A program made the translations under genes and the position numbers. The notes below the pieces were generated by a model. It searched no databases. It was not told the DNA's origin and saw only the letters and a program-made list of their open reading frames with translations. 64,000 nt of DNA from Caenorhabditis remanei (taxonomy: Eukaryota > Nematoda > Chromadorea > Rhabditida > Rhabditidae): NCBI RefSeq assembly GCF_010183535.1, contig NC_071332.1:19716001-19780000 (forward strand), written 5' to 3'. Numbering within the stretch: position 1 is the stretch's first letter; every line of letters begins with the position of its first letter. This document shows positions 55,445-64,000 of the stretch, one piece after another.

Positions 55445-55887
55445 AGTACTGGCCATAAAAAATGCGACACTTGCAGTTTTTTGTTGAAAATGGTCAACTT
55501 TGTGACTGTGACACGGCCTTCCTGACAATCTCACAATATTGATTGTTTATGGACTATACAGATCACAAGTAGAGCTCCATTTTTGTAGTTGACTACTTTT
55601 TTTTAACGGGCACATCCTAAGAAGTTATCGAGCGTCAAAACATTTTTCAAAAAATTTGCCGTTTTTCAGTGCTAAAATGAGAAATTTTTGAGCATTGACT
55701 GCCTGTAACTTCTTAGGATGTGCCCGTACAAAAAAGTTGTCAACTACAAAAATGAAACTCTACTTTTGATCTATACACTCCATAAACAATGAATATTGTG
55801 AGATTATCAGAAAGCCCGTGTCACAGTCACAAAGTTAACCATTTTCAACTAAAAACAGCAAGTGTCGCATTCTTTATGGCCAGTACT
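55445..55887. mobile_element. 443-bp palindromic MITE, best copy
   Basis: Just after the chemoreceptor stop. It starts agtactggccataaaaaatg and ends cattctttatggccagtact. The arms are complementary through gtgacacggcctt/gccgtgtcac, ttgtagttgactactttttt/aaaaagttgtcaactacaaa and cacatcctaagaagtta. Same family as 44141-44537, 45764-46163 and the fragment at 15003-15057. No ORF. Confidence 0.85.
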
Positions 55888-56063
55888 GTAAGTATTAATG
55901 GTAAAATAACTACTTGAATGAATATAAGTATTATTGAAATGACAATTTACCAAAGAATTTTATTTCACAGAACAGAAAATTAAGGAGAACTGTAAATACG
56001 TAAATGAAGGGAGACGGGTTGGAAGGAATTGAATATGGGTGAATGTCAATAGGCAAAAGAATC
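55888..56063. other. short intergenic with copied promoter motif
   Basis: aatggtaaaataactacttg at about 55908 followed by gacaatttaccaaagaattt and tatttcacagaacagaaaat matches the DNA between members of the right-hand array (for example 60310-60400). A gene may once have started here. No coding sequence is left. Confidence 0.45.
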
Positions 56064-57079
56064 TCAACGAATGATCACAGCACCTGTTGGCACTTTAGCA
56101 GTATCTTGATAACCAATATCAACATATTCGTGCGACTCTACATCCAAATACAAAACTCTGGACTCATCGTTAGGCATACGGAAAAACCATTTGTCTCCGT
56201 CATCTCCGTCAACTCCGAATGTCGCTGCTATATCGATGTCGATACTATCATAATGGATTTTGCACGAAGAAAAGTTGGGGGAGTTGAGGAAGGCCTGAAA
56301 GGGTAAGAACTTATTGTTTCAAAACTATACTTTTGCAGAAATACTGTTTTTAAATGATCCAAATCCGCTGCAGTTACCGTCGTAACAGTGATTTTGATAT
56401 CGTTTAGATCCAAACGCCTCCATTGCTCTGTTTCAGTGATTTGATCTAACAATACATTTTGTTTATTGCTACTGATTGACAGAAAACGCAAACTTTGTGA
56501 ATCAACAGAAGAGAGAGCCAGAAGAATTTGAGGAGCTGATAAATCAATCAGGGAAAGTTTAGTAGTTTTCAATGGGAATTTTCGAGTTTTTGGATTCTCC
56601 GAGTGAGCTTTCAAGATGTTGAGAACTTGCTCAATGTCAGCTGGTTCTCCATTGATCTCCATTTCCTGCATGAGACTTTTCTGATGTCTCAACAATACAC
56701 TAAAGTCATTTTTGAGCAATTCCATATGATCTTCTCCCTTCAATAATCTTGACCACAACCAGTTACCGGTATCAAAAATACCACATCCATCCATCGTTTT
56801 TGTATAGGCAATCTCGATGGTTTTTTCTCCCAATTGAAGAAGAAGCTTCCCTTTGTACGCATCGCAATCTATCATCAGTTTGTCCACGCGTCCGTCAGGT
56901 TTCGCGGTGTCAACGAACTCGCGGAGACTGCGACAAGTCTTCCGGAGGGAAGCACTGAAAATTTGTCATGAAATATTTGATATACCTACTTAAACTTACA
57001 TTTCCATATAATTACAGTGATACAAAACGTTGTCCATGACAATTTCAGGCAACTTCAGGAATGAGGACTTATCCGTCAT
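56064..57079 (-). CDS. F-box and FTH protein with 27-codon deletion, 306 aa
   Basis: Exons 57079-57000, 56954-56345 and 56294-56064 (921 nt, frame closed). F-box: SFLKLPEIVMDNVLYHCNY, ASLRKTCRSLREFVDTAKP. FTH: YTKTMDGCGIFDTGN, LLKNDFSVLLRHQKSLMQ, LSAPQILLALSSVDSQSL, ITETEQWRRLDLNDI. Exon 2 is exactly 81 nt shorter than in its sister at 57424: the segment around VCRISHLNSFRGHV is absent, so DLNDIKITVTTVTAADLDHL joins early and late FTH parts. Tail: AFLNSPNFSSCKIHYD, DKWFFRMPNDESRVLYL, VPTGAVIIR. Predicted SCF adaptor, perhaps with altered substrate surface. Confidence 0.88.
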
Positions 57080-57423
57080 TCTTCTGAAACAAGAGGTTAA
57101 AGTTAGAAGAATAAAACATGAAAACGCAAGTATGAATGGTGAAATAACCATCATCAAAAATAAAAATGAAGAAAAGGTTAAATGAACGAGACAGTCTTAT
57201 TTCACAGCACAGAGAATCAATAAAAATCGTATAAGCAATGATCACAGCGAATGATTGAAAGTATTAGAGAAATGACAATTCACTCTAAAATTTTGTATCA
57301 CAGCACAGAAAATTGATGAAAATTTTAAAAATGTGAATGAAGGGAGAGGCGTAGGGAAGAATTGAAAATGGTGATGGGAGATTCAAATGGTTTGGATGAA
57401 TATTTGGCCATTTCAAAGAAGTC
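57080..57423. other. intergenic between two array genes
   Basis: Holds the type C upstream motif (57136-57151) of the 57079 gene and the 3' flank of the next gene, with a partial tandem repeat (gacaatt..tttcacagcacagaaaat, 57195-57310). No gene. Confidence 0.6.
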
Positions 57424-58547
57424 TCAATCAATGATTACTGCGCCGGTTGGGACTTTGACATTATTTTTGTGTCCGAACTTAACATGTTTGAACTGTTTCA
57501 AACTCAAATACAAAACTCCGAATTTATCGTTAGGCTTGCGAAAGAACCACTCATCATGAGAAGAAAAAATTCCGTTTCGAACAAATGGTTGTACTCCAAA
57601 CGTTGTGGCTATATCGGAAACGCTAGCGATACTGTCAGAACGTATTCTGCACGAAGAGAAGTTAGTGGACTTGAGGAAGGTCTGAAAGGTTAAACATTTA
57701 TTGTTTAAGAACTATACTTCCGCATGTATACCGTTTTCAGATAATACAAATCCGCTGCAGATACCATCGTAACATGACCCCGAAATGAATTTAAATGTGA
57801 AATCCGACAGACATCTGAAATACGAAATCCGGAGATACTGTTACTGTCCCGAGATAATCCTGTGAAAATGCAAGTATCCAAATGCCTCCATTGCTCTGTT
57901 TCAGTGATTTCGTTCAACAACATATTTTGTTTACAGCCCCTGATTGACAGAGAACGCAAACTCTGTGCATCAACAGAAGAGAGTGCCAGAAGAATTTGAG
58001 AAACTGATAATTCAATCAGAGAAAGTTTAGAAGTTCTCAATGGGAATTTTCGAGCTCTTGGATTCTTTGAGTGAGCTTTCAAGATGTTGAGAACTTGCTC
58101 AATGTCAGCTGATTTGCCTCTGATCTCCATTACCTTCAAGAGACTTTTCTGATGTCTCAAGAGTACACTAAAGTCACTTTTGAGCAGTTCCATGTAATCT
58201 TCTCCCTTCAATAATATTGACCACATCCAGTTGCCGGTATCAAAAATACTACATCCATCCATCGTTTTTGTGTAGGAAATCTCGACGGTTTTTTCTCCCA
58301 ATTGAAGAAGAAACTTCCCTTCGTACGCATCGCAATCTATCATCAGTTTGTCCACGCGTCCGTCAGGTTTCGCGGTGTCAACGAACTCGCGGAGACTGCG
58401 ACAAGTCTTGCGGAGGGAAGCACTGGAAATTTGTCATGAGTGATTTAATATACCTAATTTAACTCACATTTCCATATAATCGCAGTAGTGCAGAACATTG
58501 TCCATGACAATTTCAGGCAACTTCAGGAATGGGAACTTATCAGTCAT
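57424..58547 (-). CDS. F-box and FTH protein, 342 aa
   Basis: Exons 58547-58468, 58422-57732 and 57681-57424 (1029 nt, frame closed). F-box: PFLKLPEIVMDNVLHYCDY, ASLRKTCRSLREFVDTAKP. FTH: YTKTMDGCSIFDTGNW, LLKSDFSVLLRHQKSLLK, ADIEQVLNILKAHSKN, VSQILLALSSVDAQSLRSL, ITETEQWRHLDTCIFTG, VCRISHLNSFRGHV, ADLYYLKT. Tail: TFLKSTNFSSCRIRSD, DEWFFRKPNDKFGVLYL, VPTGAVIID. A full-length sister of the 56064 gene. Predicted SCF adaptor. Confidence 0.9.
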
Positions 58548-59211
58548 TTTTCTGAAACAACAGGTTAAAGTTGCAAGAGTAAAACCTGAAAATGCAAGTA
58601 TGAATGGTGAAATAACCATTATAAAGAATAAAAACAAAAACATAGAAAAATGCAAATTTACGAGACAATTTTATTGCACAGAACAGAAAATCAATAAAAA
58701 CCGTATTAGAAAGTGGGAAGAGGCTCTGGGAAGAATGGAAGAGGGGTGAAGGGATGGTCCACGGCCTCCTGCAGAGGCGCTCTCAAAGTACTGTGCGCAG
58801 TGTGTTGAGAGGCCCACCGCTGGAGGCCGTGATGGTCGTAATGGACAAGTAGGCCATCTGGATACATAGAACATTGAATATGGGTGAAGATGGACAGACA
58901 TACATATGACGAGGAGAGGAGGAAGGGGAAGAATGTTTGGTAGGGGTGAGTAGTTCTGAAGATTCGGAAAATTGGGAGATCGGTGGATCGGAGGATCGCA
59001 AGGGCTGGCGGAGGAGATAACAAAGTGTAAAGAACATAAAAATGAATAAAAGCAAGTTTCGTTTTAGAACTGCTCCTTATTAAAACTGAGATTTATCAAA
59101 ACTGTTTTCTCCAAGTAGTAGTTGATATTTATGTAAAAAGTTAAATTATACAAGCCAAGGGGCAATCCTGATCTGGAAAAGTTCTAGAAAGAATTATTCT
59201 CGAATTAAAAT
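58548..59211. other. intergenic, purine-rich
   Basis: The type C upstream motif of the 58547 gene is at 58604-58619. 58690-58960 is purine-rich with a segment around ggccaccgctggaggccgtg that matches nothing else here. 58970-59000 carries a short GGATCGGA scrap (agatcggtggatcggaggat) related to the 51995 array. No coding sequence recognised. Confidence 0.5.
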
Positions 59212-60258
59212 TCAATTAATAAGCACTGCAGCATATGGCACATCAGCAGCACTATCTCGTTCATATTTGATAAAAGTACGATTGTTCACATCCAATTTAA
59301 GAACTTTTGTATTATCGTAAGGAATACAGAAAAACCATTGCCTCGAACTACGGGCCCACTCGCTCTCATATGGTTGTACTCCGAATTTTCCTACGGTATC
59401 TGACAAGCTTATAGTTTCATTGTACCGAATCATGCAACGATTGAATGTGGATGAGTTGACGTAGGTCTAGAAATCTTTGGATGTGTTGACGCTTGAAGCT
59501 GATCTCACCTTTTTCAAGAAATCCAGGTCGGCTACGGTTATTGAATTAGTGACACCATGGAACTCATCAAAATGCGAAATTCGACAAATAGCAAAGTTGA
59601 GGATAACACAATGATTTAGGTGCTTCCAGTGTTCTGTTGCTGTGATTTCATTGAAATCAACGATTTCTCCATTTTACTAACTTGCAGTATGTTCAGAAAT
59701 TTTAGATCTATGGAAGATAGCGCATGAAAAATTTGAGGAACTGATAAATCAATCAGTGAAAGTTTAGTGGTTTTTAGTAGGAGGTGATTCATGGCTCTGA
59801 GAACTTCTTCGCTATATAGGGTCGCCATGGATCTCCAAATTTTTCAGGAGACTTTTTTGGTGTCTTAGGTAGATTGCCAAGTCGTTTTTGAAGACATCCA
59901 TGTAATTCATTCCTCTCAAAACTTTTGAGCTGGCCCAGCTAGAATTACAGACTATGCGACATCCAAACACCACGTTTTTATATTGAATAAGCAGGCTTTT
60001 TTCCGACAATAAAAGACGGAATATCACTTGTTGAGCATCACACTCTATCACTACTTTATCCATGCGTGCATCAGGTCTGGTGGTATCAAGGAATCCGCGG
60101 AGACTGTGGCAAGTTTTCCGGAGACGAGCACTAAAAATTGAGTGAGTAAGAATTTATATTTTAGAGATAGCAGCTCACAAGTCCGGATATTCGCAGTGAC
60201 GAAGGATACGGTTCATGGCGACATCGGGAAGTTTCAGGAGAGGAACGTCAGCATTCAT
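59212..60258 (-). pseudogene. F-box and FTH gene broken by two frameshifts
   Basis: Exons 60258-60179, 60130-59509 and 59466-59212. F-box intact: VPLLKLPDVAMNRILRHCEY, ARLRKTCHSLRGFLDTTRP. FTH opens with YKNVVFGCRIVCNSSWA and FKNDLAIYLRHQKSLLK, then TAG follows EIHGDPI (near 59812). The frame moves to SEEVLRAMNHLLLKTTKLSL and moves again near 59670 to IVDFNEITATEHWKHL and ICRISHFDEFHGV. The ADIEQ..LKAH segment is also shortened. Tail intact: RQWFFCIPYDNTKVLKL, VPYAAVLIN. Transcription signals and splice sites remain. Confidence 0.8.
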
Positions 60259-60485
60259 TTTCCTGAGATCAGAGAGAAGACTTATAAGAGTAAAACATGA
60301 AAGGTGTAATTATGAATGGTAAAAGAACCACTTGAATGAAAGAACAAATTAGATAAATGAATATTTACCAAAGAATTTTATTTCACAGCACAAAAGTTAA
60401 GGAAAATTGCAAATAAAAAAAGAAAGTCGTTGGGATAAATCGAATATGTTTGAATATTTAGGCATGCGAATAGAAAAAAAAAGCC

Positions 60486-61600
60486 TCAACCAATGATCAC
60501 AGCATCGTTTGGGACTACAGCAATATCTTGTTGTTCGAACTCAACGTAATCGTCACTTCTCACATCCAGGGAAATAATTCTAGACTTGTCGTTAGCCATA
60601 TGGAAGAACCACCGTCTGGAGACAAGACCAGAAATATAATCATGTTTGAATGGCTGTACTCCAAACATTTCGGTTATCTCTGACAAATCGGCGACACTGT
60701 TGCAATTCATTATACAATAAGAGAAGTTTGATGAATTGATAAAGACCTGTAAATAGTAAATTTAAATGTTTTAGAACCATAGTCTGCAGAAATTACCGCT
60801 TTCAGGAAATCCAAATCTGCGGCAGTTACACTCGTAACAAAGCCACTGAATTTGCGCAAGTGGGAAATCCGACGGATATCTGATATATGAAAACGGTCAG
60901 ACATGCAAGTATCCAATTGCCTCCACTGCTCTGTTTCAGTCATTTCATCCAACAAAACATTTTCTCCCCGGATACTGATTGACAGAGAACGTAAACTCTG
61001 TGCATGAACAGAAGAGAGAGCCAGAAGAATTTGAGGAGCTGATAATCCAATTAGTGTAAGTTTAGTGGTTTTCAATTGGAGTTTTCGAGTTTTCAAATTT
61101 TCTGCGTGAGCCTTCAAGGCGTCGAGAACTTGCTCAATGTCTGCTGTTTCGCCATCACTATAGAACGCCATTTGATACATAATACTTCTTTGATGTCTCA
61201 AGAAAACTGTGAAATCGTTTTGGAACATTTCGATGTAATCTTTTCCATCCAATCCGTTCGATGTCAAATTGTCTTCCGAGCCGGTAAAGCGTCTGGGAAA
61301 ACAACCGCCCTCATCGTTTTTATATAAAATAAGGATGTCGTTTCCTACCCCTCGAAGACGAAATATCACCCTGTTGGCATCGCAACTTATATCCACTCTA
61401 TACATGCGTGCGTCAGGCTTTTTGGTGTCAACAAACTCGCGGAGACTGCGACAAGTCTTTCGGAGTCTTGCGCTGAAAGTTAATTTTCTGGAAATTGAGA
61501 TTTTCAAAAGAATAACTTACAAGTCCGGATATTCACAGTGATGGAGTACACGATTCATGGCGACATCAGGAAGTTTCAGAAGGGGAACGTCATCATTCAT
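60486..61600 (-). CDS. F-box and FTH protein, 338 aa
   Basis: Exons 61600-61521, 61472-60797 and 60746-60486 (1017 nt, frame closed). F-box: DVPLLKLPDVAMNRVLHHC, ARLRKTCRSLREFVDTKKP. FTH: YKNDEGGCFPRRFTGSED, MFQNDFTVFLRHQRSIMY, ADIEQVLDALKAHAEN, LSAPQILLALSSVHAQSL, MTETEQWRQLDTCMSD, IRRISHLRKFSGFV, ADLDFLKA. Tail: VFINSSNFSYCIMNCN, SRRWFFHMANDKSRIISL, VPNDAVIIG. Exon 2 is open across intron 2, but the splice sites match the sisters. Predicted SCF adaptor. Confidence 0.9.
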
Positions 61601-61653
61601 TTTTCTGAGATTAGGGAGATTATAAGAGTCAAACAAGAAAGGTGTAAGTATGA

Positions 61654-61671
61654 ATGGTGAAACAACCACTT
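61654..61671 (-). promoter_or_regulatory. array upstream motif, type C
   Basis: Forward atggtgaaacaaccactt; on the coding strand AAGTGGTTGTTTCACCAT, 53 nt before the ATG at 61600. Equivalents: 57136 (56 nt before 57079), 58604 (56 nt before 58547), 60316 (57 nt before 60258) and 63569 (56 nt before 63512). It keeps a GGTT..TTCAC core like types A and B. Confidence 0.55.
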
Positions 61672-61798
61672 GAATGAAAGAAAGTAATAGAAAAATGAGA
61701 ATTTACCAAAGAATTTTATTTCAGAGCCCAGAAAATTAAGGAAAATTGTAAATTTAAAAAAAGAGAGTCGTTGGGATAAATCGGATATGGTTAAATAT

Positions 61799-63512
61799 TT
61801 AGGCATGTGAATAGAAAAAAGAGTCGCAGCCAATGATTACAGCATCGCTTGGCACTTTAGCGGTTTCTATTTGTTCGAACTCAACGTGATTGTCACTGTG
61901 CACATCAAGCGCAAGAACTCTAGACTTGTCGTTAGGCAATCGGAAGAACCACAATCTTGAGACTCCACCAAAATTACAATCACGTGTGAATGGTTGTACT
62001 CCAAACGTCTCGGTTATCTCTGACAAATTGGCGACACTGTTGTGTTTCATTGTACAATGAGAGAAGTTTAATGAATTGAGGAAGGCCTGTAAATAGTAAA
62101 ATTGATTGTTTTAGAACCATACTTTGCAGAAATTACCGCTTTCAGATAGTCCAAATCCCCGGCAGTCACTACCGTAACAAAACCACTGAATGTCTTCAAG
62201 TGTGAAATCGGACGGATTTCTAATAAACGAAACCCGCCGAAATGGCAAATATCCAATTGCCCCCACTGCTTTGTTTCAGAGATTTCTTCCAACGATACGT
62301 TTGGTTCTCGGATGCAGGTTGTCAGAATCCGCAGATTATGTGCATCAACAGAAGAAATAGCGAGAAGAACTTGAAGAGCTGGTACTCCAGCTAGAGAAAG
62401 TTTAGTGGTTTTCAATCGAAGGCTTTGAGTTTTCGAAGTTTCCGTGTGAGCCTTCAACAGGGGTGTGCGGAACGGAATTCGGAATTCCGAAAAATTCCGA
62501 AAATCGGCTCATTTTCGGAACGGAATTCCGATCGGAATATTCCGAAAAAAAAATTCGGAACGAAATTCCGATTGGAATATTCCGAAAAAAAAATTTCGGA
62601 ATGAAATTCCGATCGGAATTCCATTCCGAAATCAAACTTTTCATGACGGGTCTCGAACAGATTTTTTCCCGCAGTTTTCAGGCGGTTTTTTTTTTAAATT
62701 TTCGTCTTTTCGCAATGTTTTTTTCAAACAAAAAAACGGTTTTCAGCATTCGATATGGGTAAATGGGACAGTCTGTTGAAAAAAAAATCCGAAAGTCCGA
62801 AAATCGGAATATTCCGACATTCCGAAAGTCCGAAAATCCGAAATTCGGACAATTCCGAAATTCCGAAATTCCGAAAATCCGAAATTCGGAATAGTCCGAG
62901 ATTCCGAAAGTCCGAAAATTTGAAATTCGGGCGATTCCGAGATTCCGAAATTCCGAAATTTTGAAACTCGGACATTTTTTAGTGTCCGAAATTCCGAAAT
63001 GTTCCTGTCCGCACACCCCTGGTCTTCAAGACGTTGACAACTTGCTCAATGTCACCTGTTTTGCCATCACTATGGAGCACCATTTGCTTCAGAACACTTC
63101 TCTGATGTCTCAAGAAAACTGTGAAGTCGTTTTTGAACATTTCGATGTAATCCATTCCATTCAATCCATTCGATGCTAAATTGTCTTCCCAACCGGTAAA
63201 GCGTCTGGGATAACAACCTTCCTCATCGTTTTTATATAAAATATTGATGCGTCTTTCTCCCGATTGAAGACGGAATATCACCCTGTTGGCATCGCAACTT
63301 ATGTCCACTTCAACCATGCGTGCATCAGGTTTTTCGGTGTCAACAAACTCGCGGAGACTGCGACAAGTCTTGCGGAGACTTGCGCTGAAAATTTGTTTTC
63401 AGGAAATTGAAGTTTTCAAAATAAATACTTACAAGACCGGATATTCACAGTGATGGAGAACACGATTCATGGCAACATTGGAAAGTTTCAGGAGTAGGGA
63501 CTCATCATTCAT
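61799..63512 (-). pseudogene. F-box and FTH gene interrupted by a hAT-like MITE
   Basis: Exons 63512-63433, 63384-62137 and 62086-61799. F-box: LLLKLSNVAMNRVLHHC, ASLRKTCRSLREFVDTEKP. FTH: YKNDEEGCYPRRFTGWED, MFKNDFTVFLRHQRSVLK, DIEQVVNVLK, then the insertion 62458-63021, then KAHTETSKTQSLRLKTTKL, ISETKQWGQLDICHFG, IRPISHLKTFSGFV. Element plus one target copy is 572 nt; 1248 minus 572 gives 676 nt, exactly the exon 2 length of the 60486 gene, so the gene was in frame before the insertion. Tail: SRLWFFRLPNDKSRVLAL, VPSDAVIIG with ten extra residues. Confidence 0.88.
62458..63021. mobile_element. 564-bp hAT-like MITE with 8-bp target duplication
   Basis: Ends caggggtgtgcgga and tccgcacacccctg (terminal inverted repeats). 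Flanks gccttcaa (62450-62457) and gtcttcaa (63022-63029), 8 bp with one mismatch. CAGGG-type ends and 8-bp duplications are hallmarks of hAT elements. The interior is mostly short degenerate attccgaaa/gtccgaaaatc repeats with no transposase. Its open frames are repeat artefacts. Confidence 0.85.
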
Positions 63513-63808
63513 TTCTCTGAAATCACAGGGTAAATTTAAAAGAGTAAAACATTACAACATAAGTATGAATGGTTAAGTAACCATTCGAATATATAAAAGA
63601 ATTACAAAATTGACAATTTAATACCAATAAATTTTATTTGATAGCACAGATAATCGATAAAATAGTATAAAAAAGAAGGAAGAGGTAGTGGGAAGAGGAA
63701 GATTGCAGCACGTGGGGGGGACCAATTTAATATCAATACGAGATTCGAAAACTTAGCCAATATAAAGTTTTTAACAATCTGGATGCACCTTCAGACGTAT
63801 AAAAGAAA
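63513..63808. other. intergenic between the last two genes
   Basis: Type C motif at 63569-63584, then the 3' flank of the last gene. No coding sequence seen. Confidence 0.5.
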
Positions 63809-64000
63809 TTAGTAGCCAGATGCTTTATAATTGATAACCACTGCACCTGGCGGAATATCGCTACGATCAACACGTTCTATTACAAGAACTTTATTATCGG
63901 TAAGCTCCACCCAGAGAACACTATTAGTGTCATTATGAATTCGGAAGAACCATGAATTTGTGAATTCTATATCGAAAGACGGCGCTCCAAAAGCTTCATT
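63809..64000 (-). CDS. F-box/FTH gene, last exon only, cut by window edge
   Basis: Reading minus from 64000 in frame to the TAA at 63811-63809 gives 63 residues: NEAFGAPSFDIEFTNSWFFR, HNDTNSVLWVELTDNKV, DIPPGAVVINYKASGY. The W-F-F-R block, the hydrophobic strand after it and P-P-G-A-V-V-I match the exon 3 tails of the array genes. The F-box and FTH parts lie beyond the window. Confidence 0.8.
   Translation of the reverse strand, partial: NEAFGAPSFDIEFTNSWFFRIHNDTNSVLWVELTDNKVLVIERVDRSDIPPGAVVINYKASGY

Noticed and set aside
62463..63016. Several open frames with FGISEFRN-type repeats
   Set aside because: They come from the degenerate CCGAAATTC repeat inside the hAT-like MITE.
1..64000. tRNA or rRNA genes
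   Set aside because: No cloverleaf with A and B boxes or rRNA-like block was seen on reading; a tRNAscan run would settle it.

Overview
The window is nematode DNA, almost certainly from a Caenorhabditis species. The introns are short (about 45-60 bp) with TTTTCAG acceptors, intergenic DNA is AT-rich, AATAAA signals lie close to stop codons, palindromic MITEs are abundant, and nearly every gene belongs to the Caenorhabditis-expanded F-box + FTH/DUF38 (fbxa, FOG-2-like) family. One chemoreceptor gene of the str class is embedded in the array. I cannot fix the species from sequence alone. All gene models below were built by hand from splice signals and reading frame, and each intact model closes to a whole number of codons.

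Layout. 1-800: decayed minus-strand FTH fragment. 955-8129: four F-box genes (955+, 2097-, 4483+, 6277+); the last has two in-frame stops. 8834-12647: two minus-strand genes, one with an extra intron. 12836-20658: a duplicated, partly inverted copy of the left end. It holds two split pieces of a gene-2 paralogue, three paralogues of the first gene (one with a stop), an F-box gene lacking half of its F-box, and assorted fragments. 20974-32891: five divergent, mostly older F-box genes whose introns carry about 600-bp palindromic MITEs. 33014-50528: a minus-strand tandem array of eleven young paralogues, with pseudogenes at 37158-39064 and 47544-48747 and a near-identical pair at 43159-44648 and 44784-47408. 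51990-55406: an 8-bp minisatellite and a five-exon str chemoreceptor gene with a 1.36-kb inverted repeat in intron 2. 56064-64000: a second minus-strand tandem array of five F-box genes plus one cut by the window edge; one is broken by frameshifts and one by a hAT-like MITE.

How the genes work. Each complete F-box gene has the same plan. Exon 1 (68-89 nt) encodes the first half of the F-box. A phase-2 intron follows. Exon 2 encodes the rest of the F-box (..LRKTC..LR.FI..) and the FTH domain. A phase-0 intron follows. Exon 3 encodes a fast-evolving tail anchored by a W-F-F/R block and a V-P-x-x-A-V-I end. By family knowledge the F-box binds the SKP1-like subunit of an SCF ubiquitin ligase and the FTH region is the presumed substrate-binding part. 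The cluster is therefore a rapidly duplicating and decaying set of candidate substrate adaptors. Array members share an upstream motif about 53-68 nt before the start codon, which suggests that a promoter was copied along with each gene.
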